Shown: positions 12,650 through 19,418 of the stretch, piece after piece | Layout of the letters: each line of letters begins with the position of its first letter | How positions within the stretch are numbered: the first letter of the stretch is position 1 | Assembly: GCA_024516035.1 (NCBI GenBank) | Contig: CM044958.1 | Coordinates: forward strand, 49,992,504 to 50,056,503 | Origin: Bactericera cockerelli | Lineage: Eukaryota > Arthropoda > Insecta > Hemiptera > Triozidae | Direction: 5' to 3' | Length of the DNA: 64,000 nucleotides | The notes under the pieces: generated by a model | Told to the model about the DNA's origin: nothing | Seen by the model: the letters and a program-made list of their open reading frames with translations, nothing else | Database searches by the model: none | Program-made: the position numbers and the translations under genes

Positions 12650-15600
12650 AACAATTAAATTTATTAAATGAACTGCTCTATAGCGAGTTACCACATCTGA
12701 CACAATATCGAGAGATAGGGGTTTTTTATAAGGATTTTCTACATAATGATTTTTTAAATCCATTTGAAGCCTACTTCATTTATAATAAACAGACCTCTGA
12801 AACAGCTAAACCAAATGACTCCCAATATGGGACAGGGTCTCTTTTTGGTATTTTGGTGTAAAACACACCCAAATACCAAAAAGATTTATTTTTCCAATAG
12901 GACTCCAGCCACGGACACAAACCTCTATGGTGACGACGTGTCAGGGTTTAGCTGGTTGTATAATAAAGCTATGTATACACTGGTAGTCAAGTGGTTAACG
13001 CACTAGTCTGGTAATCCAGATAGCGTAGTGATCCGTTGGTTCGAATCCCACTCACCGCATGATTTTTTCCTCATTAATTTGAGTTTGTGACCACATAATA
13101 ATAAGACTCTGAGGGTTAGGTGGTGGAAATTGCTTTGAGCATTAACCTCGCCTGGTGGTTACCTTCCACTAAAGAGTATTATTATTACATACATTAAAAG
13201 CTTTAAAGCTATTTTTCTTGTATGTAGTTGTACAGTTACTCCCTGTAAAATAACTATTACTTTTCCTGTAGATGTAAAGTTACTTCCTATAAAATTACTA
13301 CTTTTCCTGAACTTGTAAAGTTACTTCCTGTAAAATACAACTTTTCCTGTAGCTGTACAGTAGAAGTGAACCACCAAGCGAGGTTAATGCTCAAAGCATT
13401 TTCTACCACCTAACCCTCAGTGTCTTATTATTATGTGGTCACAAACTCAAATTAATGAGGAAAAACTCATGCTCTGGCTGGGATTCGAACCAACGGATCC
13501 CTGTGCTACCAGGATTACGAGACTTAACCACTTGACTACCAGTGCACGGTAACTGTTCCATGTAATGTTCATTTGGCACGACATCAGTTCATTTGCTAAT
13601 TGCTTGTATTATTATTATTATTTATTATTTTACATACCTACGTGGATAGTAAAATTATTACCGGCATACATAATATGCCTGATTACTAACATACAACTAA
13701 CGTAATACGTGGTTATTTGTACTCAAATTGTGGCCGTGATTGGTCATTTTCATAGAGCATTGTCACTTTAAAACCTATTCCTTTGTTTTTTGGCTTTCTT
13801 TTAAGTGGCAGGGTTCTCACATGTGAACTCTTCCACTCAACTACAAATCGAAAATTCCTGAATCGAAGGCAACCCCCAAATATATAAAACAAGATTTTGA
13901 GAAAGCAACATTAAATACAAGGGTTGGGTGGAAGTGATTGCCATAGGCAATAACTCCGCACTTGTTAGCACACTAGCTTCATTTCCTTCCTTATTTTATA
14001 CTTTATTTTTCATACTTTCTTAATTTTATTTATTTTTTCTTAATTATATATGTAAATATTGTATCCTTCTAATAAAGATTAAAATAATAATAATAAATAC
14101 ACTAAATCAAACCATATTTTCATTTAAACTTTTCGTTTTGTAATTCAGAAAAATTCTAATATTAGAAATCGGAAGTGTTGTGTTTGTTCAAAAAAAAAAA
14201 ATATTTTTTTTCTTAGTAAGCGCTTTAACATACGTGGATTTATTACGTACTTACATAAAACTGATGACACACATAATAGAGAACTTCTCATTTTACAGGC
14301 CGTTAGTATACTTTTCTTAGCAGGTAAACTGAAAGATGATTCTATTAGAGACGTCTCTTATGAAACCATCTCTACTGTGCTGTTTGCTGGTACTGCTGCA
14401 AATTTTCCAGGTAACAGTTTTTCTTTTTAAAGACGAATGTTTCACAACATTTTACTTCCGAGAAATTTCTAATATTAGAAATCGGAAGTATTGTGTTCGT
14501 TTTTGTAAAAAAATAATATTTTTTTGCTCCGATATCAATTTTTTTCCTATTTATGGACTTTTCATAACCTCCTGAGCAAATTTTGATGAAATTTTGTATG
14601 TATATGCATATTATTTATTTACATAGGCTATTTATATTTATTTTTTAATTAATTATAATTTAACTCTGATATAAGAAAACCAGAAATTTTAGACAAAAAA
14701 GTCTAAAAATAAGGTACACGGCTTGCCGATAAATATTTTTTTGTAGAATCTTGAATGTAGGAAAAAAAGTATTCTACCATACCTATATAACAAATTTGAA
14801 GAAAATCGGTTAATCAGTTTGGAGATACAAATGATTTAGTATAAAATCTCAAAATTGGCACGTGTATACAATGTGAAACAATCACGAGGAAGTATTGTGT
14901 CTATAATTGGCAGTGTTTTTTTTTTCGTAGCCATGAAACAGGAGCTACTGTAGACGCTTGTGGTCTGTGTTGTATAGCCCGCCTGCCCATCCCGTAGTAT
15001 GCCTCCCCTCTGATGGGCGAGAAGTGACACAATGCTTCCCATTTAGTTGCTGGGTTAGCACGAGCGCACCAAAAGGTATCCCTTACAAAATAACTGTAAC
15101 CTTTTTTAGTATTCCAATATCAAAAAATAACCATTCTTTAAAACCTCCCATTAACCTTAAAATGCACTATTATATCTCCCTTGCCTTTATCCCATATTAG
15201 CTTATGTTGCTTTTGGGGTCGGCATTGTTCAACCTCATGGTTGAGGTTGGTAGGGTGGAGCACGTTTTTTTTTTATGGCTGGATGCCCTTCCTAACGCCA
15301 ACGATTCTATTTGATTTAACGTCCTGGATTAGGACGGGGGTTTTACCCTCCATTCGCTGGGAATCGTATCAGCTACCCACATTAACCTCACCCAGCCTGG
15401 GTAGGGCCGGAAATGGCAGCCTCACGTGTTTGGATGGAACAGAATTTTCTTCGAAAAGTCTGCCCCAGCCGGGAGGGAGTTGAACTCGGGAACTCTGGAC
15501 TACGGGCAGTAGTCACAACCATTACGCCACGGAGGCTGCCCTATCATAATAAATTAAATCCTAAACCTGACATATGTTAATATAATGTTAGGAATAATGT

Positions 15601-17398
15601 ACCTAATTATAAGTTTCGTTAATTTAGTAAAAACATTTCAGTTATTGCTGTGTTTCGAACCATTTAAGGTCGAAACACAGTGTTGAAATTACAATTAATT
15701 TTTTTTTAATACAAAATTTCGTCAGGGGGTTTGAACCCCCGCGTGGTCCATCAGGTCTCATGTTCACACTAGGAAAGGATTTTGAAATATTCTCACTGGG
15801 ATGCCAGCCGCGGAGGAATACAGATATATATGAGAAAAAAAATTCCAGTACAAATTTACTTCTCTGAAGGGGAAAATAACCTCTCTGTAAGAAAATCCTG
15901 GAAAAATAAATCCCTTAGATTTTCTTATGTCTAGGTTAGACTGTATTTTTATCAGTACAAAATTATTCCAGTGGAGACTTTTTTTTTTTTTTTTTGGTTT
16001 AACGTCGCTTTCAACTGCCATGGTCATATCACGACGGGGGTGTTACCCTCCATTCGCAGGAAACTCACAAACCTGCTACCCACATTAACCTCACCCAGCC
16101 TGGGTTGGGCCGGAATGCCAGCATCACGAAGTCTTCACCTCGCTGGACGTTGCTCATCTTCGGTGATCCAACGAGAACCGGTGCATTCAACGCGCCATCG
16201 ACGCTGGCTGTGGAGACTTTGAATGTTATAAACCTCTCTATGAAAGTATAAATAAATGTCCATAAAAAAATCGCGTTAAATTCAGATTCAAACCGTCTTT
16301 TTTCAGCCAGTGACATCTAATAATGGGAAAGGAAGTCTGGACGATAAGAAAGCTCCTCCTAAGAAGAATTACAATATAGGAAGTAAAATTCTAATTGGAT
16401 TTAGCGGCTTGAAGATGCCGCAAGCTCTGGATCAACCAGGCAATGATCGTTCACTACGTCGGGATATGTCTTCTCCTGCATTTCTCGGGTACTCGCCCAA
16501 CACAGAGGTAAGTAAAACCTGCACATGCTGTTATCTGAGCCTCATTCAGAAAGCTCTTTCCACTCTCAAAATCCCCACATCTCCTTTCAACCATTACATT
16601 TAGTTCAAATAACCTGATCAAAGAAATAAGATGCTCGAGATACACCCAGACATGAGGGCCATCTTTTCAAATCCGTCACAAAAATTTGCGACAACCCTTT
16701 TTCATATGAAACACTTCTGCAGGATACCAGAACTTATTTTTTTATTAATTTTTTTCTTTCATACAGCAAAACAAAATTCACATACATATATTTTTATATT
16801 TCAATATTTTTAGGTACCTATTATTTAAATGCATATTTTATTCCTAAAATGTAAGATAAAATTTCATGGCTATGGAATAGCCTTCCCAACCAATGCCAAA
16901 AAAAAAGAAAAGAAATAAGAAATGGAAAACTTGTAATGTCTCAAACCTGTCTCCTAAAATTGGTCATTTTTGTTTAATTTTAACACAGAGAGGAAATCAC
17001 GACAGTTACAAATTATTTTTTCTTTTAAAGGTAATAACGGTAGCCATATTGGATAGTGAAAAACGAGGCTTAGCCAACAAGATAGCTAAATAATAATAAT
17101 AAAAATATTAATACTCTTCAGTGGAAGGTAAACACCAGCCTAGGTTAATGCCTAAAACATTTTCTACCACCTAATAACACTCAGAGTCTTATTATTATGG
17201 TCACATATTTTAATTAAAAAGGTAAAATTCATGTAGGTCGAATTTTTACTTTCCTTATTATAGGATAAGGAATGTAAAAATTAGGGTTTTTGTTAATTTA
17301 CGTTTTTTGCTGTTCCTTCGCAGACTGACTTTCGCCGAGCTATAGAGTACAAGAAGCAGAGGGAGCTGAATAATAACAAGAAGAATGGCCAGAACTAG
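1022..17398 (+). CDS. Four-exon secreted small protein, possible peptide precursor
   Basis: Coding exons are 1022-1069, 1691-1750, 16307-16507 and 17324-17398. All junctions are phase 0, with donors GTAAGT, GTAAGA and GTAAGT and acceptors TTTTTCCAG, TTTTTTCAG and CTTCGCAG. The spliced frame encodes 127 residues. Residues 1-16 (exon 1) and the start of exon 2 form a hydrophobic signal peptide (MIQRYFILVLCLNVLM), with a plausible cleavage after VHG near residue 24. The mature part is basic, rich in N, S, P and K, and lacks cysteine. It has dibasic sites (KK, KK, RR, RR, KK, KK). In-frame TGA at 971-973, with no other ATG before 1022, supports the start. Length and processing sites resemble neuropeptide-like or other secreted precursors, but I do not recognise the family. 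Expression is not shown by the sequence. Confidence 0.78.
1691..1750 (+). CDS. Exon 2 of the secreted protein
   Basis: Twenty codons between the acceptor TTTTTCCAG (ends 1690) and donor GTAAGA (1751), phase 0 at both ends. It encodes ANMSAVHGGRSNSRNFRPAV, holding the likely signal-peptidase site and the mature N-terminus. Intron 1 (1070-1690) is 621 bp and shows no recognised repeat. Confidence 0.75.
2229..2385 (+). mobile_element. Pogo/Tigger-like inverted-repeat fragment
   Basis: The sequence gtcgaacctggatataatagaaccc, followed by tctattaatataagg and gagattttctctattgtag, matches a second copy at 28450-28600. The second copy starts TA-CAGTAGAACCTGATATAA, and CAGTAGAACC is typical of pogo-type Tc1/mariner termini. 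No transposase frame remains. Confidence 0.45.
2663..2863 (+). CDS. Unassigned coding tail or terminal exon fragment
   Basis: The frame is open from 2501 and ends at TAA 2861-2863. From 2663, right after a pyrimidine-rich tract and CACACAG acceptor-like site, the translation changes to a protein-like composition. It starts RPLPPALATPINADLKGL, continues with MSEDNRNAFIQQLTNEKL, and ends with an amphipathic helix VREAMAQEVINYLKKIKYQ. Sixty-six codons. The acidic/basic helical C-terminus recalls the end of transposon-associated or BESS-like accessory proteins, but I see no diagnostic motif. It could be the end of a captured gene, a decayed transposon ORF, or an alternative terminal exon of the flanking gene, since exon 2 also ends in phase 0. 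A Helitron starts 2 bp after the stop codon. Confidence 0.4.
   Translation, partial: RPLPPALATPINADLKGLVHQLRTAQMSEDNRNAFIQQLTNEKLAPEVREAMAQEVINYLKKIKYQ
2865..3122 (+). mobile_element. Non-autonomous Helitron copy 1 (258 bp)
   Basis: The 5' end is TCTTAATATATAAATG, preceded by A. The 3' end has the hairpin gcccgcaaagcgggc, a short spacer and a terminal CTAG followed by T. Insertion between A and T, TC start and CTRR end with subterminal hairpin are the Helitron signature. The interior has cactgactgac repeats and gcaataagacggg, shared with 38269-38504 and 53250-53455. No Rep/helicase coding. Confidence 0.8.
3430..3710 (-). mobile_element. HP-family fragment, decayed
   Basis: This matches the HP repeat in its middle section: taaaaagttagaggacaggc, cggaccatctgcaatctg, gtttctgagatttgcgcg, caggaggttatgaaacgttcc and ttttacaacgaac. 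The terminal palindrome is lost. Better copies are at 6885-7217, 14454-14925 and 48447-48925. Confidence 0.6.
4266..4398 (+). mobile_element. SINE-A 3' part
   Basis: Recognised by gttggttctaataccaccca (decayed B box), cctcattaatttgagttt, ccacataataata and tggttactttccactaaag, then an ATT-repeat tail. The head with the A box is too decayed to see. The consensus of this family reads tagtcaagtggttaacgc (A box) and gttggttcgaatccca (B box), best seen at 12976-13190. Confidence 0.65.
4730..4969 (+). CDS. Open exon-like stretch in intron 2
   Basis: The acceptor-like TTTATTCTTTCAG ends at 4729 and is followed by 79 open codons to TAG 4967-4969. The translation begins SSYFLFVKVTNFQQ, passes ALKALLAVHINLERTKDAI and HFQRRKLSLKLLIINHRHV, and ends MKLMTWG. 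Exon 2 of the secreted gene ends in phase 0, so it could splice here as an alternative last exon. No ATG opens the frame and no family is recognised. It may be chance in AT-rich DNA, although the local GC is raised over the open stretch. Confidence 0.25.
   Translation, partial: SSYFLFVKVTNFQQSRSSASALKALLAVHINLERTKDAIVSVEHFQRRKLSLKLLIINHRHVRNCELFAARFMKLMTWG
5061..5118. repeat. Perfect hairpin, 24-bp arms, 10-nt loop
   Basis: The left arm 5061-5084 begins ttagacaaacttcaaagg and is the exact reverse complement of 5095-5118. The loop is gtaggtatgc. The right arm is followed by a partial direct copy (aggttagctgtagg). It lies in intron 2. Confidence 0.9.
5325..5582 (-). mobile_element. SINE-F copy (tRNA-headed)
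   Basis: In minus orientation the head is a decayed gagtgagttggcgcgctagg, with a B box ggttcgatcccc. The body contains ctgctctgtacttggatgttcggg, ctcatacctcgtgaagaaaa and a tail ending gctgcgctaccc. Sister copies are 32925-33165 (-) and 40325-40515 (+). Confidence 0.75.
6265..6885. repeat. 150-bp tandem repeat, about 4.2 copies
   Basis: The marker gctcatgcat starts at 6291, 6441, 6591 and 6741, so the period is exactly 150 bp. Units differ by few substitutions (for example ggggctgg/ggggatgg and tttctgctg/tttctactg), indicating recent amplification. Each unit includes tacagggtgtcttcaagg, a phrase also seen near transposon termini. The array joins an HP-family copy at its 3' side. It is intronic, and no frame of note was seen. 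Confidence 0.92.
6885..7217 (-). mobile_element. HP-family copy with terminal palindrome
   Basis: Contains aaaatcgggtgtaccgttca and gagatataagtgg, then gcgaagttgataaatttaaa, gaccatctacagattg, gacagacagacac and cgtccagaaatatgaaaaat. It ends in a decayed copy of the palindrome (acttccaatttcttatatt to cccgaagt, 7182-7217). Confidence 0.7.
7218..8695. other. Intronic AT-rich stretch, mostly featureless
   Basis: No gene is supported. Open frames near 7273-7521 are opposing-strand shadows without recognisable domains. A fragment of the HP-family end appears twice in opposite orientation: at about 8000-8016 (acacaatacttcctcgtga) and 8145-8183 (cacgaggaagtattgtgtcc, ataattggcagt). Confidence 0.6.
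8700..8785 (+). mobile_element. SINE-B/C central-domain fragment
   Basis: Only the core cacccaggctgggtgaggtt aatttgggtagatggg is recognisable, so it cannot be assigned to SINE-B or SINE-C. It sits directly upstream of a SINE-A copy. Confidence 0.55.
8796..8930 (+). mobile_element. SINE-A copy, 3' truncated
   Basis: The A box tagtcaagtggttaccgc and decayed B box gttggtttgaatctcac are followed by aatttttcctcatgaatttg and gacctcataattatt. The 3' third is missing. Confidence 0.8.
9076..9363 (+). pseudogene. Non-LTR retrotransposon reverse-transcriptase C-terminus
   Basis: Frame from 9137 begins MRRKIKMIGHVIRHNNF, then GRRGRGRPRPNYF and ends with a W-containing LAFNRQRWLF. The order G-H-V-x-R, GRGRPR and terminal W is the conserved tail after the polymerase domain in many insect LINE proteins (RTE, Jockey and related clades). 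The preceding segment (KKTNDQVLQDVRERRSLE, from 9076) is in another frame, so a one-base shift lies near 9125-9130. The copy is truncated at the 5' side. It ends with TGA and is followed by an A-rich region with aataaaag near 9547. Confidence 0.75.
9364..10085. other. LINE 3' flank and AT-rich intron
   Basis: The first part to about 9560 is likely the 3' untranslated part of the LINE remnant (attgtataatatttacttg, gaataaaagatgtctg). The rest is AT-rich with homopolymer runs. Nothing else is recognised. Confidence 0.45.
10087..10165 (+). mobile_element. SINE-D fragment (tRNA-headed)
   Basis: The head gtagcttgaccgataacc has a short internal deletion. The B box ggtggttcaagtcccagttt and the start of the body (gcagatttag) remain. 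The family consensus is best seen at 46252-46377. Confidence 0.65.
10320..10545 (+). mobile_element. Two SINE-B tail fragments
   Basis: At 10320-10410: cacagaaagcctcaaccaa, caaccatgaggttgaa, ggccccaagtaggttttg. At 10480-10545: cacagaatgccataaccaac with a longer inverted repeat around atcatgaggatgat. Both are only the 3' end of SINE-B, separated by about 80 bp. Confidence 0.6.
10631..10665. repeat. Perfect 15-bp inverted repeat, 5-nt loop
   Basis: ttgggatgtaaagta, loop taatg, tactttacatcccaa. Intron 2; no other part of a mobile element is attached. Confidence 0.85.
10905..11185. repeat. CT-rich microsatellite tract
   Basis: Imperfect (TC)n with CCCTCC interruptions. The long open frames on both strands here are serine/leucine or arginine/glutamate low complexity and are not genes. 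Confidence 0.9.
11460..11605 (+). repeat. Retroelement-like 3' tail
   Basis: Contains gtgatcaatgaacattgggt, then caataaagaataaatt and an (AATAAT)n tail, the usual end of a non-LTR element on this strand. The body upstream is not recognisable. Confidence 0.4.
11640..11810 (-). pseudogene. LINE reverse-transcriptase C-terminal remnant
   Basis: The minus strand reads TSFYQGKGLYNTLPDTYKLLD, then a stop, then GKFKTK and a leucine-rich helix LLLEI. The pattern F-Y-x-G-x-x-x-Y-N-x-L-P followed by F-K-x-K is the conserved C-terminal block of CR1/Jockey-like LINE polymerases. The internal stop and the loss of the upstream frame show it is dead. It belongs to a clade different from the GRGRPR-type remnant at 9137. 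Confidence 0.6.
11811..12570. other. Intron stretch without recognised features
   Basis: Moderately AT-rich unique-looking DNA with a short CT-rich segment around 12145-12190. No splice-flanked exon in a compatible frame was found by eye. Confidence 0.5.
12570..12650. repeat. (GA)n microsatellite
   Basis: Near-perfect gagaga run with a few gaaa and gagc interruptions. Confidence 0.92.
12976..13190 (+). mobile_element. SINE-A, near full-length copy
   Basis: Best + copy. A box tagtcaagtggttaacgc, B box gttggttcgaatcccact, body cctcattaatttgagtttg, accacataataataagactc, gagggttaggtggtgg, gcattaacctcgcctgg and ttaccttccactaaagag, ending in ATT repeats. The tRNA-like head is about 70 bp. Pol III transcription of such heads is established for SINEs; activity of this copy is not shown. 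Confidence 0.88.
13362..13547 (-). mobile_element. SINE-A copy facing the previous one
   Basis: Reverse-oriented: gcgaggttaatgctcaaagc, caaactcaaattaatgagg, gattcgaaccaacggatccc and ccacttgactaccagtgc. Together with 12976-13190 it forms an inverted pair separated by about 170 bp in intron 2. Confidence 0.88.
13918..14095 (+). repeat. Tail-H repeat (LINE-like 3' tail)
   Basis: Begins gggttgggtggaagtgattg, has the small stem-loop ttgccataggcaa, then ctccgcac, a T-rich section with tgtaaatattgtatcc, and ends aataaagattaaaataataa. The GGTGGAAGAGATTGCC...GGCAATAACCCCGCCC layout is like the conserved 3' untranslated end of non-LTR elements. Other copies: 18770-18950, 32120-32325, 35670-35825, 36840-37025 and 37548-37745. 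Confidence 0.6.
14454..14925 (+). mobile_element. HP family, near-complete copy
   Basis: Starts with the 36-bp palindrome at 14454-14489 (core tttctaatattagaaa with arms acttccga and tcggaagt), then attgtgttcgtttttgtaaa, cataacctcctgag, ttttgatgaaattttgtatg, cggcttgccgata, gaaaatcggttaatcagttt and ggagatacaaatg. It ends tcacgaggaagtattgtgtc and ataattggcagtg. No ORF. Superfamily unknown. Confidence 0.7.
14926..15050 (+). repeat. Interspersed repeat R1
   Basis: The block from cgtagccatgaaacaggag through gctactgtagacgcttgtgg and ctctgatgggcgagaagtga to acaatgcttccca recurs inverted at 18292-18412. The unit is about 120 bp. In both places it abuts HP-like ggaagtattgtgt sequence. Confidence 0.75.
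15215..15539 (-). mobile_element. SINE-B, near full-length copy
   Basis: In minus orientation: gcctccgtggcgtaatggtt (A box), gagttcaactccctcc (B box), gccggggcagac-type linker, the central domain cccaggctgggtgaggttaa, the segment aaaacccccgtcctaatcc, then aatagaatcgttggcgtta and a tail caaccatgaggttgaac. It is the best reference for the family. Confidence 0.85.
15978..16212 (-). mobile_element. SINE-C, 5S rRNA-headed SINE with internal deletion
   Basis: In minus orientation it starts gccagcgtcgatggcgcgtt, then gaatgcaccggttctcgttg and gatcaccgaagatgagcaac, which follow eukaryotic 5S rRNA closely. The C-box part is deleted relative to 31502. The central domain (ggctgggtgaggttaatgtg, gtttgtgagtttcctgcg, gagggtaacacccccgtc) is shared with SINE-B, and the tail ends ttgaaagcgacgttaaacc plus poly-A (poly-T on +). 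It lies about 95 bp before exon 3. Confidence 0.88.
16307..16507 (+). CDS. Exon 3 of the secreted protein
   Basis: Sixty-seven codons between CGTCTTTTTTCAG (ends 16306) and donor GTAAGT (16508). Using the alternative AG at 16309-16310 would give an immediate TGA, so 16307 is the acceptor. It encodes PVTSNNGKGSLDDKKAPPKK, then a hydrophobic patch ILIGFSGLKM, DQPGNDRSLRR and SSPAFLGYSPNTE. It holds three of the dibasic sites. Confidence 0.8.
17096..17235 (-). mobile_element. SINE-A 3' fragment in intron 3
   Basis: cttcagtggaaggtaaacac, ggttaatgcctaaaac, ttctaccacctaataac and cagagtcttattattatgg are present, then the body decays and the tRNA head is missing. The copy supplies about a sixth of the 816-bp intron 3. 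Confidence 0.75.
17245..17278. repeat. HP2-type hairpin
   Basis: tttactttccttattatagg ataaggaatgtaaa forms a near-perfect inverted repeat. It resembles the hairpins at 61905-61934 and 41100-41135 (see findings). Confidence 0.6.
17324..17398 (+). CDS. Exon 4 and stop codon of the secreted protein
   Basis: Acceptor TGTTCCTTCGCAG ends at 17323. Twenty-four codons then TAG at 17396-17398: TDFRRAIEYKKQREL followed by an N/K-rich end NNNKKNGQN. The reading frame continues exactly from exon 3. Confidence 0.78.
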   Translation, partial: TDFRRAIEYKKQRELNNNKKNGQN

Positions 17399-17480
17399 TG
17401 GGAACCAGTCAAAGGTTCAAGGCTCTCAATGAGGATACAGAAGATAAAAAAGTAAATAGATAAATAATTAAAAATAAGTT

Positions 17481-17507
17481 AATAAAATGAATAAAAAAAT
17501 AAATAAA
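17481..17507 (+). terminator. Polyadenylation signals of the secreted gene
   Basis: AATAAA hexamers at 17481, 17490 and 17502, 83-104 bp after the stop codon, followed by a T-rich stretch. This position fits a short 3' untranslated region. In such AT-rich DNA AATAAA is frequent, so the support is positional only. Confidence 0.55.
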
Positions 17508-17579
17508 CCTTTATTTATTTACTTTATAAAGAAGATAATTTAAATTAAAATAAAGTTTATTATTTAAAAGTTTTTTTTT

Positions 17580-17705
17580 TAAGTTATCATATTTGTGTTA
17601 ATCATACTTGTGATGTCACAACTACTCAAACTCGCTTTACTAAACTACTGAAAGGACTGAACCACGACCTCGGTTACAATCGGCCTGTCGATCAAACACG
17701 AGGTG
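17580..17705 (-). mobile_element. SINE-D copy
   Basis: Minus orientation, decayed: aagttatcatatttgtgtta, cacaactactcaaactcgc, and a damaged head around gaccacgacctcgg and gcctgtcgatcaaac. It starts about 70 bp after the poly-A signals. Confidence 0.65.
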
Positions 17706-17709
17706 TTAA

Positions 17710-18290
17710 AGCTTTTATTAAAATAAAAATTGTTAAAAATATATCGCCCTAATCATCTAATAGTGATTAAACAGATTAATAAAGCTACTGTCCAATTGGT
17801 CTAGTGTACGCGAATTGTTGAAGCTCCATTGTGGCGTTCAGCTATCTTAATTATTCCCGATATATTTTTACTTCCTTACGTATTTATCGTCAAAATTGAG
17901 ACTACCAGTTTTTCATTTGGACAATATAGCCTCAGATACAAAAAGTTTCAAATTGGTATATTCGGCTAATCTTCTGCTACTGATTTAAAACAGAATAGTA
18001 GTCTAGAACGTGTACCAGGCTAGAGTTTGTGAAATTGATTGAGAGCAATGAGGTGTCAGGCTTATCACAGACCCCGAATTCATATTTATACTTTCCGAAC
18101 GTATTAATTTCGTCAAATTTTGAATACCGATTTTTCACATTTCTGACGAATTCATTGCCTGAAATAAAACTTTAATTTATCGTTTAAAATTTTGGCTTTT
18201 TTAATATAACATTAATTTGCTAACTCGTATTTCTAAAATAATAAGAAATATAGGTTATCGTGTTGAATATATCGTGTTGACCCAGCACCT
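17710..18290. other. Intergenic AT-rich stretch
   Basis: No gene or recognised family. Short phrases such as tttttcacatttctgacgaa weakly resemble HP2 interior sequence. Confidence 0.4.
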
Positions 18291-18291
18291 A

Positions 18292-18412
18292 AATGGGAAG
18301 TATTGTGTCACTTCTCGCCCATCAGAGGGGAGGCATAGTACGAGATGGGCAGGCTGCTACACAGACCACAAGCGTCTACAGTAGCTCCTGTTTCATGGCT
18401 ACGAAATAAAAA
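18292..18412 (-). repeat. Interspersed repeat R1, inverted copy
   Basis: Reverse complement of the 14926-15050 block: cacttctcgcccatcagagg, cgagatgggcaggctgc, cacaagcgtctacagtagc and tcctgtttcatggctacg. Divergence is low. Confidence 0.75.
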
Positions 18413-18449
18413 CGGCTGTGAAACACTCATCCTTTATATTATATAAAAG

Positions 18450-18520
18450 AAAATCACTTTCGTGATATCTCAACACTCAAACTTGCTTTATGAATTCACA
18501 CTGAAATACATGGCCTCGTA
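18450..18520 (-). mobile_element. SINE-D fragment
   Basis: cactttcgtgatatctcaac, actcaaacttgctttatg and atggcctcg match the SINE-D 3' body; the rest of the head is lost. Confidence 0.45.
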
Positions 18521-18769
18521 TGGACACCATTTATAAATCGGTATTAGAAGTTCTAATTTTATTTTATTCCATGACATCGAAATTCAATTCATGAAACTTT
18601 GTTATTCAACTTAAAACTCATCTGCGCTGTTTCCTCCACGGCTCCTACCTCAAGAGATGAGCTTATTAGATACGCTGTAAAATTCAGCAATATCAGGGTC
18701 AAATAAAGTATAAATTTTAAGTAAAAATCTAAAGTTTGGATGGAAGATTATTTTACATTTTATTAGATA

Positions 18770-18950
18770 TTAATGGACATAATGTAAAATGTAAATAATT
18801 ATTTAAACAATTAAAAATAATGGAAACAATATATACAATAAAATGAAAAATAATAGAAAAATATATAAAAACATATGGCCTAACTAAAGGGCGAGGTTAT
18901 TGCTATGGCAATCTCTTCCAACCAACCCTCAAAAGTAAGGTATTAACCTT
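18770..18950 (-). repeat. Tail-H copy
   Basis: Ends tggcctaactaaagggcgag, gttattgctatggcaatctc and ttccaaccaaccctc; the A/T-rich portion lies at lower coordinates. Confidence 0.6.
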
Positions 18951-19019
18951 ACTTTTGAGTTTATATTTCCTGATTCGTCCAAAATGTCATCAGCTCAATT
19001 ATTTCGAATAAAAAAATAT

Positions 19020-19082
19020 AGTAAAATTAACACGCCATCTGTAGGAAATTTCAACCAATCACAGAGCATTTATATCAACTGT
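19020..19082. repeat. Short interspersed repeat R2
   Basis: attaacacgccatctgtagg aaatttcaaccaatcacaga matches, inverted, aatttcccaccagagggcgtgttaa-type sequence at 30430-30480. It is probably the edge of a DNA element. Confidence 0.5.
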
Positions 19083-19224
19083 TAAGTGATAGTGGCTTGG
19101 ATTAAAAAATTCTAGATTTTAATCGTGTTTTAAAATTCAGCCCTTGGTGATACTGCTCTGATGATTGACATCATTCGTTGTGCCTCGAACCCTGAACCTT
19201 GAAAACATAGGAAATAGAATATTT

Positions 19225-19418
19225 TCTAGTGGCAGAGTGGCAAAGAATGCCTAAGGATTAAGTCGCCGGATTACAAAACAATTGTAATTCAAAATTAATA
19301 TTGATCTTTATTTTTTTTTGTACATACTTCTAAGTTTTTTTTTAAAAATTTATATTGTTATTAATTTTTTTGTTGATGGTTGTTTTGTAAAAAAAAATAA
19401 AGTGTAAATAAATAAATT
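19225..19418 (+). mobile_element. SINE-G copy
   Basis: The head agtggcagagtggcaaagaa tgcctaagg resembles a Leu/Ser-type tRNA A region, followed by gtcgccggattacaaaac. The body has attaatattgatctttatt and gttattaatttttttgttg; the tail is aataaagtgtaaataaataa. Reverse copies are 20690-20830 and 63080-63262. Confidence 0.6.
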
